Shown one piece after another: positions 10,644 to 41,290 of a DNA stretch of 64,000 nt. The first letter of the stretch is position 1; each line of letters begins with the position of its first letter. The notes under the pieces were generated by a model. That model worked only from the letters and a program-made list of their open reading frames with translations. It was not told the DNA's origin and did not search any database. A program made the translations under genes and the position numbers. This DNA comes from Hypomesus transpacificus. Taxonomy: Eukaryota; Chordata; Actinopteri; Osmeriformes; Osmeridae. Location of the stretch: positions 13,518,908 through 13,582,907 of the forward strand of contig NC_061061.1 of NCBI RefSeq assembly GCF_021917145.1, in the 5' to 3' direction.

Positions 10644-12089
10644 TTACTCCAGATGCACCCCATCACACTTGTCTTTTGATTCTAATGGTCTGGAAATAAA
10701 AAACAAGAAATGAGTAAGTGAGTGAGAATATCAAGGAAATGTGTGTTTTCATCAGGACTCCTTCAGATCCTGATAAAAAAGAAAATAAATAAACTTCTGG
10801 GCTAAGGACATGGATTGATTGTGCTACATCTCAGTTGAGATTATTAAAGGTGGATTCCTAACAATGTCTGAGACTGCCATTGCAGGTTAATTTAGGAAGC
10901 TTACCGGTTTTGGGCCTTAAGGGCTTTGCGGGCTTCCCGGGCTTCATGCTCAGCAGATATCTTTTTATAACAATAGATCAGCACCACGATCATCCAAAGC
11001 TGCAGCACCACAATCAGTACATACATCATGATTTCTGATATCACTGCAGTCAGCTCCGGATTGGCTGTGAAAGCGCCCAGAGGAAACATTAGAAGATTAA
11101 AGAATACACAAGAATACAAAACCATTATAAACATAAAGTTGTTTAATAAAAAAAGACTACAACTGACCAACAGCCACCACGCTTAGCTCCACCTCCTTCT
11201 GCACAGTGACATACTCATTGTCCAATGGGAGAAAGAGTGTGCGTTGGACGGTGCAGAGGAATGTTCCAGTGTCGTTAAAGGTTACATTATGAAGAAAGAT
11301 GGCTCCTACTTGAACATCCTGAGTCCCCTCTGTCCCATGCCACTCCAGACGGCCTTCAAAGTCTTCATAGAGGATGGTGGGTTTAGGGTAGTCATAATGA
11401 AATACCTGTGAAATAAAATTGTCACTTTTGAGATTTTTTTTGTTGTTTTATTATGTCCCTTGAATCTTTAACCTTTTCTGGTCTTTTCTGAGTCTCACCA
11501 TAAAAGTAGGATAAAGGATAATAAGAAAGGGGAAAATAAGTTACAACAGATCTTTGAAACCCTGTAGGTCAGATTGCTAAACTACGAGGAGCTATGGGCT
11601 GATTTGTGACCAGCCCTCTGTAGTACAGACTCTCTACTCACATGAATAAATTCCTCCTCTCCTTTAGGTCTGAAGTGCCAATCCACAGTAGTGTGAGCAG
11701 GGACCTCTTCTCTCCTCTTGCAGGAGATACAGCCTAAAAGGAAACGTTCCCCTGCCACAGCCTCTGTCATCGAGTCCACCTCTGCACAACCCCCATGGCA
11801 ATGAGGCACTGCAACTGACACACATGGATACGTACACCCAGATGAGTCCGCAATTTTAAAGAATATATGCATCAGGCACTGACCAGTAACTTTAATAAAT
11901 GCGGCAGTGTAACTCAATACCATACATAGAACACATAAATATATAAAATATTATATCATCCACCATGAACTGTAGAGAACCTGAATGATACTATTATTCT
12001 AAATATGATGTATATTCCAATGTTTTTATATAATGTTACAGAAATGACTTACCATACAAAATGAATAAAATCAGAAGTGACTTGAGCAT
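10644..12089 (-). CDS. scn1b: Voltage-gated sodium channel beta-1 type subunit, with an apparent 1-nt frameshift
   Basis: Five exons on the minus strand: 12053-12089, 11642-11814, 11168-11406, 10905-11064 and 10644-10689 (stop). Signal peptide MLKSLLILFILY; V-set Ig domain with CAEVDSMTEAVAG, GCISCKRREEV and TVDWHFRPKGEEEF in exon 2, and DFEGRLEW, HNVTFNDTG, FLCTV in exon 3. The TM segment is in exon 4 (SEIMMYVLIVVLQLW then IYCYKK), and the C-terminus ESKDKCDGVHLE parallels ESKENCTGVQVAE of human SCN1B. Every junction keeps phase except exon 2 to 3: exon 2 ends in phase 0, but exon 3 reads GTATTTTC and hits TGA at once. With three T instead of four the total is 654 nt, or 217 codons plus stop, against 218 residues in human. 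The subunit modulates Nav gating and acts in adhesion. It is convergent with nothing and head to head with gramd1a. Confidence 0.9.
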
Positions 12090-14868
12090 ACTATCCCTCC
12101 AAGTCTGGGTGATTCGAAATTTAGTTTCTCAAGACAAGGTTACTTGTTGGCAATCTCGTAATTGCGCAACCTTTGTCTGATCGATGATATAGCCTACTGG
12201 AGACACAAATTGCTCCTCCGAATGATATTTATCTGCGAAAACTGTATATTACAACTTAATTTTCCTTAAGAGTTAAATGTGTAAAACTCATGTAGGTTTT
12301 CTTCACGTTCTACCAGTCTCACCCGATCGTATGCAAGGAAGCTAAATTTAGACCGTGTGAATCCCTATGTCCTGTCCTAACTCTTTTGGAGTGCAGTGCA
12401 GGTCAAGAAGAAATGTTAGGCTGAAATCAACATGACAATGAATGTTTGGCTGTGTGCATTAACTTGACCAATATGTGCAAAGAAACTTTGCATGCAACAT
12501 GCAATGTGTACATGAGCTAAATAGGTAAATCAACTTTGATTCTAACTTTTAATGGGCCAATAGGCCTAATTGTATATGTACTATGTTATTAACTGGTTAG
12601 ACAACGCAACCGTTTAATCACCAAGAGGTTATAACTGCTTGATTTGGCATGTTTGCGTTTGATCGGAAGTTATGTTCAAGCTTACAAATTGCCTGCATTG
12701 TTTATCTGTCCCCAAACATCCAAATACAATCTCAAGGTGATCGAGGTTGATTTGGTGGGATGGATGTTTTAGTCTCTTATCGGGATCTGAAGCACGTTCA
12801 ATGTCAAACAGCACGTAAAACACAAGGCTATTCTAGGGAGGACAAGGTTGAAAAAATAATTGCACATTGAAGTTCAACTTCTGACATAGATTGACGCTCA
12901 CATAAGTGAGTTTATTGACTCTGATAACATCAAGGCATATCCACATATTTGTCTTTGTAAACGATTGTATTTAACAAACTTAGATACACATCTAGACATT
13001 AAACAATTTATATGTCAAGGATGTCGATTTGAGATGTCAAGCACAGAGCATCTGGCCTTCTGGGATTTGAGTTTTATAACTTTGACTTGGTAAAAAGTAG
13101 TGTTTTGTAGGCTATCATGCATACACATGTGAAACACAAACAAACAGGAGGTGGACAAAATATTAGGAAAAGAGTATAAAAAAGCTGATAGATCACTCTC
13201 TCTTTCTCTCCCTCCCCCCAACTCAATTTCAAACCACACATGCTGTGAATCTTATTTTTAGATCAGATCGGGTTTCCAGTTCCTCAGCACTGAGAAGGCA
13301 ACAACACAGCACGTTTTGTGACCTGGAGGGGTTTGGACCATAGCCAGTTCAGTAAAACAGACCTATGACAGTCTTGAATCTAATTTATTTTGAAGAAATA
13401 CGCAATGTCTAATGGACTGCAGTTGACTGAAAATTGCTGTTTAACCGTGGGAAAGGTAGGCTATTTCTCTTGGTTGGATGTGACTTTTTATTCAAAACAT
13501 AATATTTTACGTAAATTTTGCTAATTAATTGTAGAACCATGCTATTGTAGGCTATTTATTTGGGGAGATTTTCTAAGCTTTTGAGTTAAAATGCATTTGC
13601 ATACTGAGGTGTTGTTCTATTGTCTCCTCTGATATGTTGTTATAAAGTAAATATGTTTAATCAATTCTACCTAAATCTTTAAAAATAATATTATTGAGTG
13701 GGCTATTTGTATTTTTTGCCCTGTTAAACCAACTATAACTGATTTTTTGCCAGGATTATTTACATTTAGCTTGTATGTCTTTGGCCCAGGTTCTAATAAC
13801 CCTATCAATGCTGTTCCGTGTGTCAGTATTTCTTCTCCCTGCTTTAATGTCAGTACAAGGTGACCTGTCCTAAGCTGTGGCAGATTCTGCATGGACTGGA
13901 AGTCACTGTGAGACAGTGAGAATGCAGAGGATCACTACATTGCAACAATTGACCAGTATTACAAAGGTGAGGTACCTGAGATTTATAATGAAAATGAAGT
14001 CATTATTGTATAATTTTACTGTAAAATAGCAATGCTGTCCAGGGTTCAATCTCATTTGCAAAACCTGTGATGCCATGGATATGCCATGGTCACAGTTTTT
14101 ATTAGTTTGATCAAAAGCAGCTCTCTTCATATTAACGCAGTATGTAAATTGTAATTTTCACATGTACAGTACCTTAGAATGATACATTATTGAAGATATT
14201 TGTCTGATGATTTCGACCAATAGATTATCCAGCTCCACTACCAAGTCATCTCTAATTGGTTTACATTTCTGCCCATCTTTAGAACCCGTTATTTTTTCCA
14301 GACTGTACCACAAAGTTCTTTAACAGGGGTTCCAAGTCTATGGCACCACTTTAGCTACCCAAGTTACGTACCATTGTTGACATTTAAACCTATATGTAAC
14401 AAATGAGGTAAATAAATAAATATGTATACATATATACACACATTTAAAATAAACCTGGGAATATTTAATACCGTTACATTCCGGTTCCATAATTCGGTGA
14501 CCCTCCCGTCTAAACTTATTTTGCGACTGAGTTGTTGATTCCGTTGTACGATAGTACATCAACAAAAAAAAGTTATTGTTGGTCGCCGAGACGGTGCCTA
14601 AAATCCAAAATTATCCAACCAGACAGCTGTTCATGGATAAATCGAAATATTTGAACAATAAACACATTTGACATAGTTCGACATACATTACTTTAATGAT
14701 AGCTAGCTTGGTAGTCATCCGTCTTGGGGGGTATGCTAATACTGGGAACCTGTGCTGTATTGAGCCGCTACAGTACGCTTCGATAGATTAGATAACTAGA
14801 GCTAGTACCAGCTAGTCTAGACTCTTTTGCCTGTAAATAGGATGCTGATGTGTTCCTGTGAAAAAGGG

Positions 14869-14956
14869 GATTTTATCGTTACATCTCGCACCGTCGCTCG
14901 GCTTGTTTGCGAAGCCGAGCAGGATATTCGGAATGGGGGAAATTCATCAAATGGGA
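14869..14956 (+). promoter_or_regulatory. Candidate first (mostly non-coding) exon and promoter of gramd1a
   Basis: A local GC/CpG-rich block (CGCACCGTCGCTCGGC and inverse-like GCCGAGC) ends in a strong donor, GGGAG followed by GTAGGAAC at 14957. The position, CpG content and donor fit a 5' UTR exon of the plus-strand gene downstream. Its short ATG frame (MGEIHQMG) could be an upstream ORF. RNA evidence is lacking. Confidence 0.35.
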
Positions 14957-16438
14957 GGTAGGAACTGAAATATACAACTAGCTAATGCTAGCTAACTCAG
15001 ACCCTTGTTTCTGAAGCTATGGCAAAACCAGTCATGATTTGTACATCTTTAGTAGCCAAGCTCTAGTTACTAAACTAAAATTATTTTTGGTAAGTAAAAG
15101 AGTAAGTAAAGGGTACTTTAAAAACCCTTTTTATAGCATAGGCTATGTTTTTTGTCTATAGTTTTAACTCAAAATTGAGGATAATGTCATGGCTACATCC
15201 ATTTGGTGACAGCTGAGAAGTATTAGCCTATCTGCTTAGTTTCTTAATAACAGATACACTCAACATATAATTTAAATTGATATTGACCATCGGATGGTTG
15301 ATGTATTGTAAACCCGCAAGCTATTTCTTAGATGTTTTTTAATCCTTTTTTATAGCTAGTTTACGATGTGGCTGTGTGAAAACAGAAAGCCAGAGGAGGA
15401 AAGGTCAGACCTGGATTACGATAGATTACCTTGAGTAAACAAGGCCATGCCAAGATTGCTCTTGTTCAAACAGATGAGTAAATACTTACTGTACTCGCTG
15501 TCAATCCTGAATGCCCTTTGTCTTAGTCTTTAGTGGTACCCGCATTGGAATTTGTTTACATTTGAGTTCTCCCTCCATGGTCACGCACTAGCTAGTGAGT
15601 TAGAACTAGCCACTATTTGACATTTGTCAGATATCTTCACCTCATCAAATCAAGCTTCAGAATGCATGTGCACTTTGGGCTAAATCCAAGGGGGTCTGCT
15701 TCATTGTCTTCAAGTAGATTAATGTGCTGTTGTAAATAACGGATGATTCGATTTAAGAATGCAAATAGCATGCAGTGAATTGTAATTCCACTGAATCCAC
15801 ACTATGAAATGGGTCTGTTATCCCAGGCTCTCAAATTAACTTTATCTGTTGTTTCCAACTAGGCCTACCTTAGGGCTGCACTATATATTAAATCAATTCA
15901 GATATGAGAAACAGAGCCTCCAAATCTTACCTGAACTGTCATGCTTTACCCCAGCTCGAGTTTGATTGACAATGGTATATTTCAGGAACAGGATTGCTAG
16001 AACATAAAAGTGGAAAGTAGTGGGTAACTCCAAAAATCAGAAATTGATATTCCAGTTAGCAGATAACAGTCTGTGTTTCTAAACAACTCTCTGCAGGCCT
16101 CATTAGCTTTCACAACATGTTCATAGGGACAAAACCTTTTTATTTTCCTTTCTTTTTAACCTATTGTACCTCATAAAGGTTACTGTAGGTTAAAATAAAT
16201 GTTGTATTACACCCAATTACAACTGTAAACATTTTGCTTTATGACTCCTGCAATGAATGACAGAAGAAGCATGTATCATGAAATATTCCCAGAAACCCTT
16301 GGGAAATGTTCCGGAAATGCTCTACCCATATAGTTCTACCCATGGTGGCATTGTTCACGTCCCTTACAATCTTATTTATGGTTTGCAAGATAGGCGTTAT
16401 GAAGCCTATACATTATTGTCAGTTATAGTGTTCCATCA

Positions 16439-16628
16439 CGGGTTTCCAAACATTTCAGTCCACGACCCCTAAAATAATGGTGCCAGTGACTCGCGACCGC
16501 TGCATGGCTAAAATATGCTATTTCTAATTGTTTTAAAATGTTCCTTGATTTCTGGAAATCATCTCGCGACCCCCTTCGCTGTCTCGTGACCCCCGGAAGG
16601 GTCCCGACCCCTACTTTGGGAACCACTT
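16439..16628. mobile_element. Degenerate hAT-type MITE
   Basis: Its ends resemble the common fish termini (GGTTTCCAAACATTTCAG at left; the inverse of the right end reads AAGTGGTTCCCAAAGTAGGG). The flanks TTCCATCA (16431-16438) and TTCTATCA (16629-16636) are an 8-bp duplication with one mismatch. The interior is C-rich with CGACCCC arms. It is non-coding. Confidence 0.6.
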
Positions 16629-17572
16629 TTCTATCATATAATGTTTTTTTTCTTGGAAGTGCTTGGAAGGATTTCATCATTTTTGCCATGTAGCACCGTG
16701 ACCTGGAGGTCAAATTGCATACTGTTTTAATATCAAAAGGGAGCTAAAGCTGCAAAATCCAAATTCACAAGTGATGCAAATGAACCGTTGAACTTCTATA
16801 AATACCTGTTTATTTATCTGACCATATAACATCTGCTTTAAAATGTCTGTGATTGCCTGTGAGCCAGCAACTTGTCTTTATGAGAGTATCAGACAACACA
16901 AGACTTCCCAAAATATCTAGCCTTAGTGGAATGTTTAATTTTAAATGTTTTAATGTAGGCAGTGTCCTGAAAGAGGCCCTTTTATATGTGGTTAGTCAGG
17001 GAGAATGATAACTATTGATGAGTAAAGGCTTTATTCTTTCCAGCCATATCTCTTCTGTTCAACTTTTGCAGTTATGAAACTGAAGCACTGTTTAGGCCTA
17101 CACTCCAACAAAAAAAGAACGGGCAGAGACATGGGTTTAGAGAAGACTCTAAACTAGTGAAATGTGCAGAGGACAAAACCGCGAGCAACGGATGAAGAGA
17201 ACAGTATTTCCAGAAAGCAGGTTAACTGTCAAATATTTCTCAAAAGAAGAACATTTTTGAGAGTGAAGATGGCATTTTTCCCCCTACTACAACCCTTATA
17301 TGTTACTGCTGCATCAATATAGTGATGTGGTTAGATGAGACATCAGCTGATAAAGTATTTTTTTTAATTTGGGGGAATAAACGAGACTGTAGAATTGAAT
17401 TTAGGAAACGCGGATGGAACTTTGGACCTTGACCAAAAGCAGTGAAGAGAAGTTGTTGGCTGATGGGAACATCTTATACCAACATTCTCCCTGGAACTGG
17501 AGCTGTTACCCTGACTGGAACCTCCAACCAATTTCTCTTTAATCTAATCAACGGGTGGCTGGAGCTTTAAGA

Positions 17573-35692
<18,120 letters not shown>

Positions 35693-37381
35693 GCCTGCCT
35701 CAGTCACCCTCTCCCCTGTACCCAGAAAAGAGTCCAGTTAGTCATAGTATAGAGAAGAAAACTATGGGGGGAGATGTGGCATGAGGGAGAGGGTCAGTCA
35801 ATCATAGACACAGTCTCACACTTTTTGGCTCTGCCCTACATTCCCTCCTCTTGACTAAGACAGTACTTGACTGAGTAAATAGAAGGGGAGGTCATGTGTG
35901 AACTACATGGATTTGGCCTGAAAGACTTGTAAAGGTATAACACATTTTTCCACAACCTTCAGGACTACAGCAATAACACGCAGTGAATGGAGAGCCAACC
36001 ATGTGTACTGTCTGTCCTGGGCTACAGGAGGGCGAGTTAGCACTGTCCTCGGTCCTTGAACTCCTCACACCATACAGCTTCCCATTGAGTTCAACTGCAT
36101 TCAAAGCCAACTGACTCAACTTGAAACTAACTTAATTTCAACATGGATATTTTTTCAGTCCATTTCATTGTGACCCAGAGCAGGATGAACAAAAACATTG
36201 TTTTTATCTGGGTGGATAGAATTTCCTTGGCAGTGGAGGACATACTAGTCCTGGTAGTAGTAGGTCTCCTGGCCTCAAGTTAAAGCCGTTGGCTGGGGAG
36301 TAGGTTCTCGTTTGGTGATTCCCCCCATGCCTCCAAAGACCAGGAGGATTATATCTTGTTACCAGCACTGACATGAGACAGATCCTTTCAATCTTGTTTT
36401 CCTCCTCCCTCTTTCTCATTCTCTGATTCTTCCCTTTTGTTTCAATGGGGATTTTTCTCAACATAAACTCCAAGACCACAGGAACACTCATCTTACACTC
36501 CCTCCTCAATTTTAATGTCTATTGTGTGATTGGGTTGTTTGGAAAGTGAGAGAGCAAGTGCAGCATAGGACTGCATTATTTATTACTTTTGTTTTCAGAA
36601 AGTCACGTCCTGCTTGCAATAATAATAATAATTAAGGTTGTATTATTTTATTTTTTGTGCTCTGTTACTGTTCAGCATGGACCAAGAAAGAGCAAAATGA
36701 TTGTCTAAATGATGGCGATCATAGCAATAATGACAGAACAGTGATTCTAGCACTCTTTGAATGTTAAGTAATATGTGGAGTAGTAGTAATTGTAGGGGGT
36801 GCGTGTGTGTATGTGTCTATCTTGTAGCAATAGAGTCCTCAGTCAAATATTACATTTGGTATTATTTTTTATTTGTTTGTGTCTTTGTTTTGTTGTTGAT
36901 CTACTTTAGTTCAAAATTCAAAATTGTATTATTGGAATAAGACTTGAACTGTTCAGAGTGACTGTAGTCTTGACCAGGTAAACGTACATGGAAACCAGTA
37001 CTTTGTAGTTGAGCTGGGCTGGACTTTAAAAGGACCAACCAGAACACTAGGCCCGGATGAAGACAAAGGGAATACAGTATTATCTTTTTGTGATTGAAAA
37101 GTAGATTTTCTATATATTTTTTTTCTTTGATATCTTTATTTCGTTGTTTTTCATTTTCTTTTCGTTTATTGAAAGGTCATCTAATTCTTGCCCATTCCTG
37201 TGTTCTATTTATCCGCTCTGACACTTTTCTTCTTCTTCAATACTTCCCTTTTCCATCAGCCTAACCATCCACTTATTCTCACACTTTCCTCATTTAGCTG
37301 CCCTGCGCACTGAATACCATCTGTGGAAGTCTGGGCCTTGCTGTGCATGGTCAATAAGGAGTAATGAAAGAATGTATTATT

Positions 37382-37412
<31 letters not shown>

Positions 37413-38420
37413 GGTATATACTGTAGGTCTAGATGGTGAAAGAGGGACATTAGGTTGGTTGTGCAGGGGGGGAAACGATTTGATTGTTCGCAATGTTGTG
37501 GAGAAAAATGAAAGTTCTGAGATTTGCAATAATTGTTTGTTTGTGGTCATTGTGCATGCATCTGCAATCTTCAGATAAGAAAGCAAAAAGCACTACATTA
37601 AATCAGCTCTTTCCTTAAAGCTATCTCCTTGAGGTCCATTGGATCGCTATGCCATACTCTATGCCAAACCAAGATGCACACCAAACTAACTTGCACCTCT
37701 TCAGCTACAGGGCAAATTCATGAGTTCAGATCACAACTGCTGTTCACAATGTTCATCGGATGCATATTAGTTTTTTTGTATTTTTTTGTATGTCCAGTAT
37801 ATCCTAAAGAATTAGTGAAACCTTTCCATATTTAAGGCTGATAAGATGCAATCCATGGCAGATAAATATAAAATATACATTCGCTTTACATAACTTGACA
37901 GGATTCAGTGTGTTGAAATCAAATGCTTGATGTGATTTGCCATAGAAGAATTATTGTGTGAGATTTTGCTAAAATAATTTTTTTTAAGACTAGATTGTCA
38001 AGCAACACCAGTTTACCTCACATTTTATATTAAAGAAAAAGGCCCAAAACAGTGTGTAACTGAACAGAATAGACAGATTATGCTATATTCAATCACATTG
38101 GCATTTTATTCAGTATATGTAAATGTATATGTAGAAAAATATTTCCATTTACAAACTATCACTACTCAAATCAGAGTAAAATATTTTTACAAAACAAAGT
38201 ATAGCTTTAGGCTAATATATTGCATAGTGCTAAATTTAAATAACCTGCCTCTCAAGAAAATAATGTTTCCAATTTCACATCAATAACTAACATCAGTTAA
38301 TGCATTCAACAACATTGCATTGACAAATGATTAAATCAGAGGTTGTAGAGTCATTGGCCAGGTGGCGGAGAAGGTCTTCCCTGATGTGGCCACAACAAAC
38401 CTTTAAAAGCTTGTCCACTA
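35693..38420. other. gramd1a 3' UTR and convergent gramd1a/etv2 interval
   Basis: DNA between two convergent stop codons. It probably contains a long gramd1a 3' UTR. Simple repeats are (AAT)n near 36619-36632 and (TA)n at 37384-37412. An ATTAAA near 37597 is a candidate poly(A) signal. No additional gene was seen. Confidence 0.55.
37384..37412. repeat. (TA)n microsatellite
   Basis: A TA dinucleotide run of about 14 units in the presumed gramd1a 3' UTR or just beyond. Confidence 0.9.
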
Positions 38421-41201
38421 CTATACTGCCCATGTTTCATTGCTCTGTTCTGGGGATGTTGGTGTCACATCCGGGCACTGCCAAGAGGACTCAATGCCTG
38501 TAGATATAATGTTTAGGCTGTCAAGGACCTCCTGTGCAGTCTTCCCCACCATACCCTGCACATCGCAGACAAAGCGGTACACATAGCGTTTGCCTGCCGT
38601 CTTGTGGATAATGTTCTTGTGGTAGTAGTAGCGTAGACCACGACTCAACTTTTCGTAGTTCATCTTGGGCTTGTTCTTGCACTGGCCCCAACGTTTGGCC
38701 ACCTGACCCAAGACAGATGAAAGGTGATTAATCATGGTGAATCAGAGATCCATAGACTAATATGACATGACTGCAGGTAAAACAGGTCTTCATATTCTTT
38801 CTTTTTTTACACAATGACAACATGTTAAATGTCAACTTTCTTTAAGCTGCCAGATGATAAATAAGATCACCTCTGCTGGATCAGACATCTTGAACTCCCA
38901 GCCGTCTCCAGTCCAGGAGATAAAGTTATGACAGGCAGAGTCGAGCAGAAGCTCCAGTAAGAACTGCCACAACAGGATAGGGCCAGATCCTGAAAAGAGG
39001 AAAAAATCCCATGTTTACTGTGAAGCATTTAAGATACATATAAAGGAGTTCAAACTTGATTGTTGAAAGATGTGGGTGTTTGTTTCATCTTGAATGATAA
39101 TATAAGCCTGGAAAATTATCTTCTGTAACAAATAGCTAATTTAGGTCCAAACAAACAACAATTAACACTAAAAAGGAGCCAAACCATGCAAACATACAGG
39201 GAAGCCACTTTCTTACCTGGATAAGTTGACATGCCCACCATCTGTCCTTCTCTTGCTGGTCTTTGGGAGTGTGTACTTTTGCGTTTAGCCACACGGGGGC
39301 AGTACTGCTCTGGGGACTGGGATCCAGCTTTTGAAGCAGTTGGGTGTGGCATGGGGGCTGTGTAGCCAAGCGTAGGATATTCAGGCCAGAAAGAGGAAGA
39401 TCTTTGTTCTTCCAAGTCATACAGCTCACCTATGTTGTGGCCATAACTCTGGACTACTTCACCTGTGTGGAGGGACAAAGAAAGTTTGAGTCATTATTTA
39501 ACATACATGGGCCTGTTTGTTTAATTAGGATGACAGTTTTTTGTGTAAAAATATTACCAAGATGGTCTAGGCTGACAGTGCTGGTGATTCCTCTGTGGTT
39601 GGTGTCTTTACTCTGCAAGAAAGGGCTGCTGGCGTCATCTATGCCTGGGCTCAATTGTCCTTTCTGGGGCATTAGACTGTGGTAGGTCTGAGTGGAATGG
39701 TCCAAAGTCACCGCATCTTGAGAGAAAATAATTGGTATATTTTTCATCATTATTCATCATTCGTCAGATCATGTGATCATTACTTAAATTAAAAAAATGT
39801 AAAATATGCACTCACCACGTGGGTTTGACGCCCAACAGCTTAACTCTGGGTATGAATCCAGGTTGAACAGTACAGAATCATTGGTGTTTACTGAAAATCC
39901 CATGGGAGATAACTTAAATTAATCTGTAATTTTGACTGAAATGCTTTTTTTGTATTGCTATAATAATGTGCTGAAATATTTCTATTTGTATTTCAATATA
40001 TTGTTTATATATAAATATTGCAGGTTTACCTTTGATATCATGTAGGCATTTTTGTTTTTGTGGCTCTCGGTAGCTGTCCAGGTACTGCTGCTGCCCAGGT
40101 CCTTTACTGTCTAACAGAAAAGACAGGTCTTCACCATTGTAGTCTGAAGGTGACAAGCGTAGGAGAGGGAAGAGTTAGATGCAGTGTGCATTGAGAAACA
40201 GCACAGAACAGGCTCGAGAAGAGGCCACAGAGAACAAAGGCTAATGTTGTTTTAGTGAAACAGGGAAATGGGTGGAAGATTTGTTCAAAAATATATATAT
40301 TTAAAGGACCATCTCAAGGAAAATATAGAATGAACACAATCTGTTTTCTGTCAGACTCAGCACCGAGTTCATTGAATAAAGGGAGAGGAAGAAACTGAGT
40401 GGAAGAGGAGGAGGAAACACAAACGGAAGGAGTGTGACAGAGTAGTGATGAGAGGGTTCTAAATCTGTTGGAGGAGGAAATCTGGAGGAAAGGATTAGGG
40501 GGAAATGAAAGGGAGCAAAACTGGGAGTATCTTTAACCTGACCACCTTGTCTCTAAGCCTCCATTCAGAAATCATTCAGAAATAGTTGATGCACAAATAC
40601 ACCACCCCACCCCATGACACTGACCCTGGTTTGGGCAAAAGGACCAAATGTCAAGGTCCCATTATATTATGGTCACAGGGGTGTTTGCAAACATTTCCTT
40701 TGTCCTTCAATTGTTCAGAGCAACCGGATATATGGAATGGATGGTCTGCAAGCCTTTGTAAGCCTTTTTTGCTCAAACTTACAGATGGTTGAACAGTTAT
40801 GGTTTGTTTGAAGACTAATTCATGTTGATTACAGGAAAATCCAATTAAAACATGGCTTACCATATGCTGCAAAGTCAAAACCAGCAGGAACTTCTTGTGT
40901 TCTGAAGTCTGTGTAATGTCCAGCTTGGTACATCTCCATCTGGAAAAAGATGTGTAAACATTTAAGATACATGGATTTTCTTCTGAAAACTATACTTTCA
41001 ATAGTCATGTATATTTGATATGCTGTGATTTTATTTGAAAGGTTTATTATCTCTGTTCACACAATAGCCTACAATATCTAGCCTATAATATATTATGTGA
41101 ACTCTGCATAAACACAAAGCATAAGCTACACGATGTCCTACCTTTATAGAATCTTTGTCTAAGTCTCTCTCGATCGTTTTATGGATGTTATCCCAGTACA
41201 T
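38421..41201 (-). CDS. etv2: ETS transcription factor Etv2 (Etsrp)
   Basis: Eight exons on the minus strand join in phase to 377 codons plus stop: 41142-41201, 40861-40939, 40030-40143, 39816-39890, 39558-39716, 39217-39462, 38871-38989, 38421-38702. Zebrafish Etsrp is of similar size. The N-terminal half is acidic and Gln/Ser/Pro-rich ([19 protein letters not shown]), as expected for an activation domain. The ETS domain fills the last two exons, about residues 245-330: [25 protein letters not shown], then [20 protein letters not shown] and [12 protein letters not shown]; the two DNA-contacting Arg of helix 3 (RGLRYYY) are present. There is no PNT domain, as in Etv2. In fish Etv2 is the master activator of endothelial and blood progenitors. 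It lies head to head with fli1b, as in zebrafish. Confidence 0.93.
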
Positions 41202-41280
41202 ATTCCTCGTAAACTACTATTTCTACTTATAGTTTAAAGGTATCCTGAATTGTATTGTCTTTCATCCCGATCTAGGCCCC

Positions 41281-41290
41281 TTATATAAAG
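41281..41290 (-). promoter_or_regulatory. TATA-like box upstream of etv2
   Basis: On the minus strand CTTTATATAAGGGG lies 80-90 bp upstream of the etv2 ATG. That would put transcription initiation near 41255 and leave a 5' UTR of about 50 nt. Position and sequence fit a core promoter; this is not experimentally shown. Confidence 0.5.

Larger units (their letters stand above)
12090..17572. other. scn1b to gramd1a head-to-head interval and gramd1a 5' non-coding region
   Basis: About 5.5 kb between two divergent start codons. It holds the scn1b promoter side (about 12.1-12.4 kb), a CpG-richer block at 14.87-14.96 kb that is a candidate gramd1a first exon, and a degenerate hAT MITE (16.44-16.63 kb). 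A probable 5' UTR exon starts after TTCTTTCCAG (17033-17042) and runs into the coding start at 17573. No other gene was found. Confidence 0.55.
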
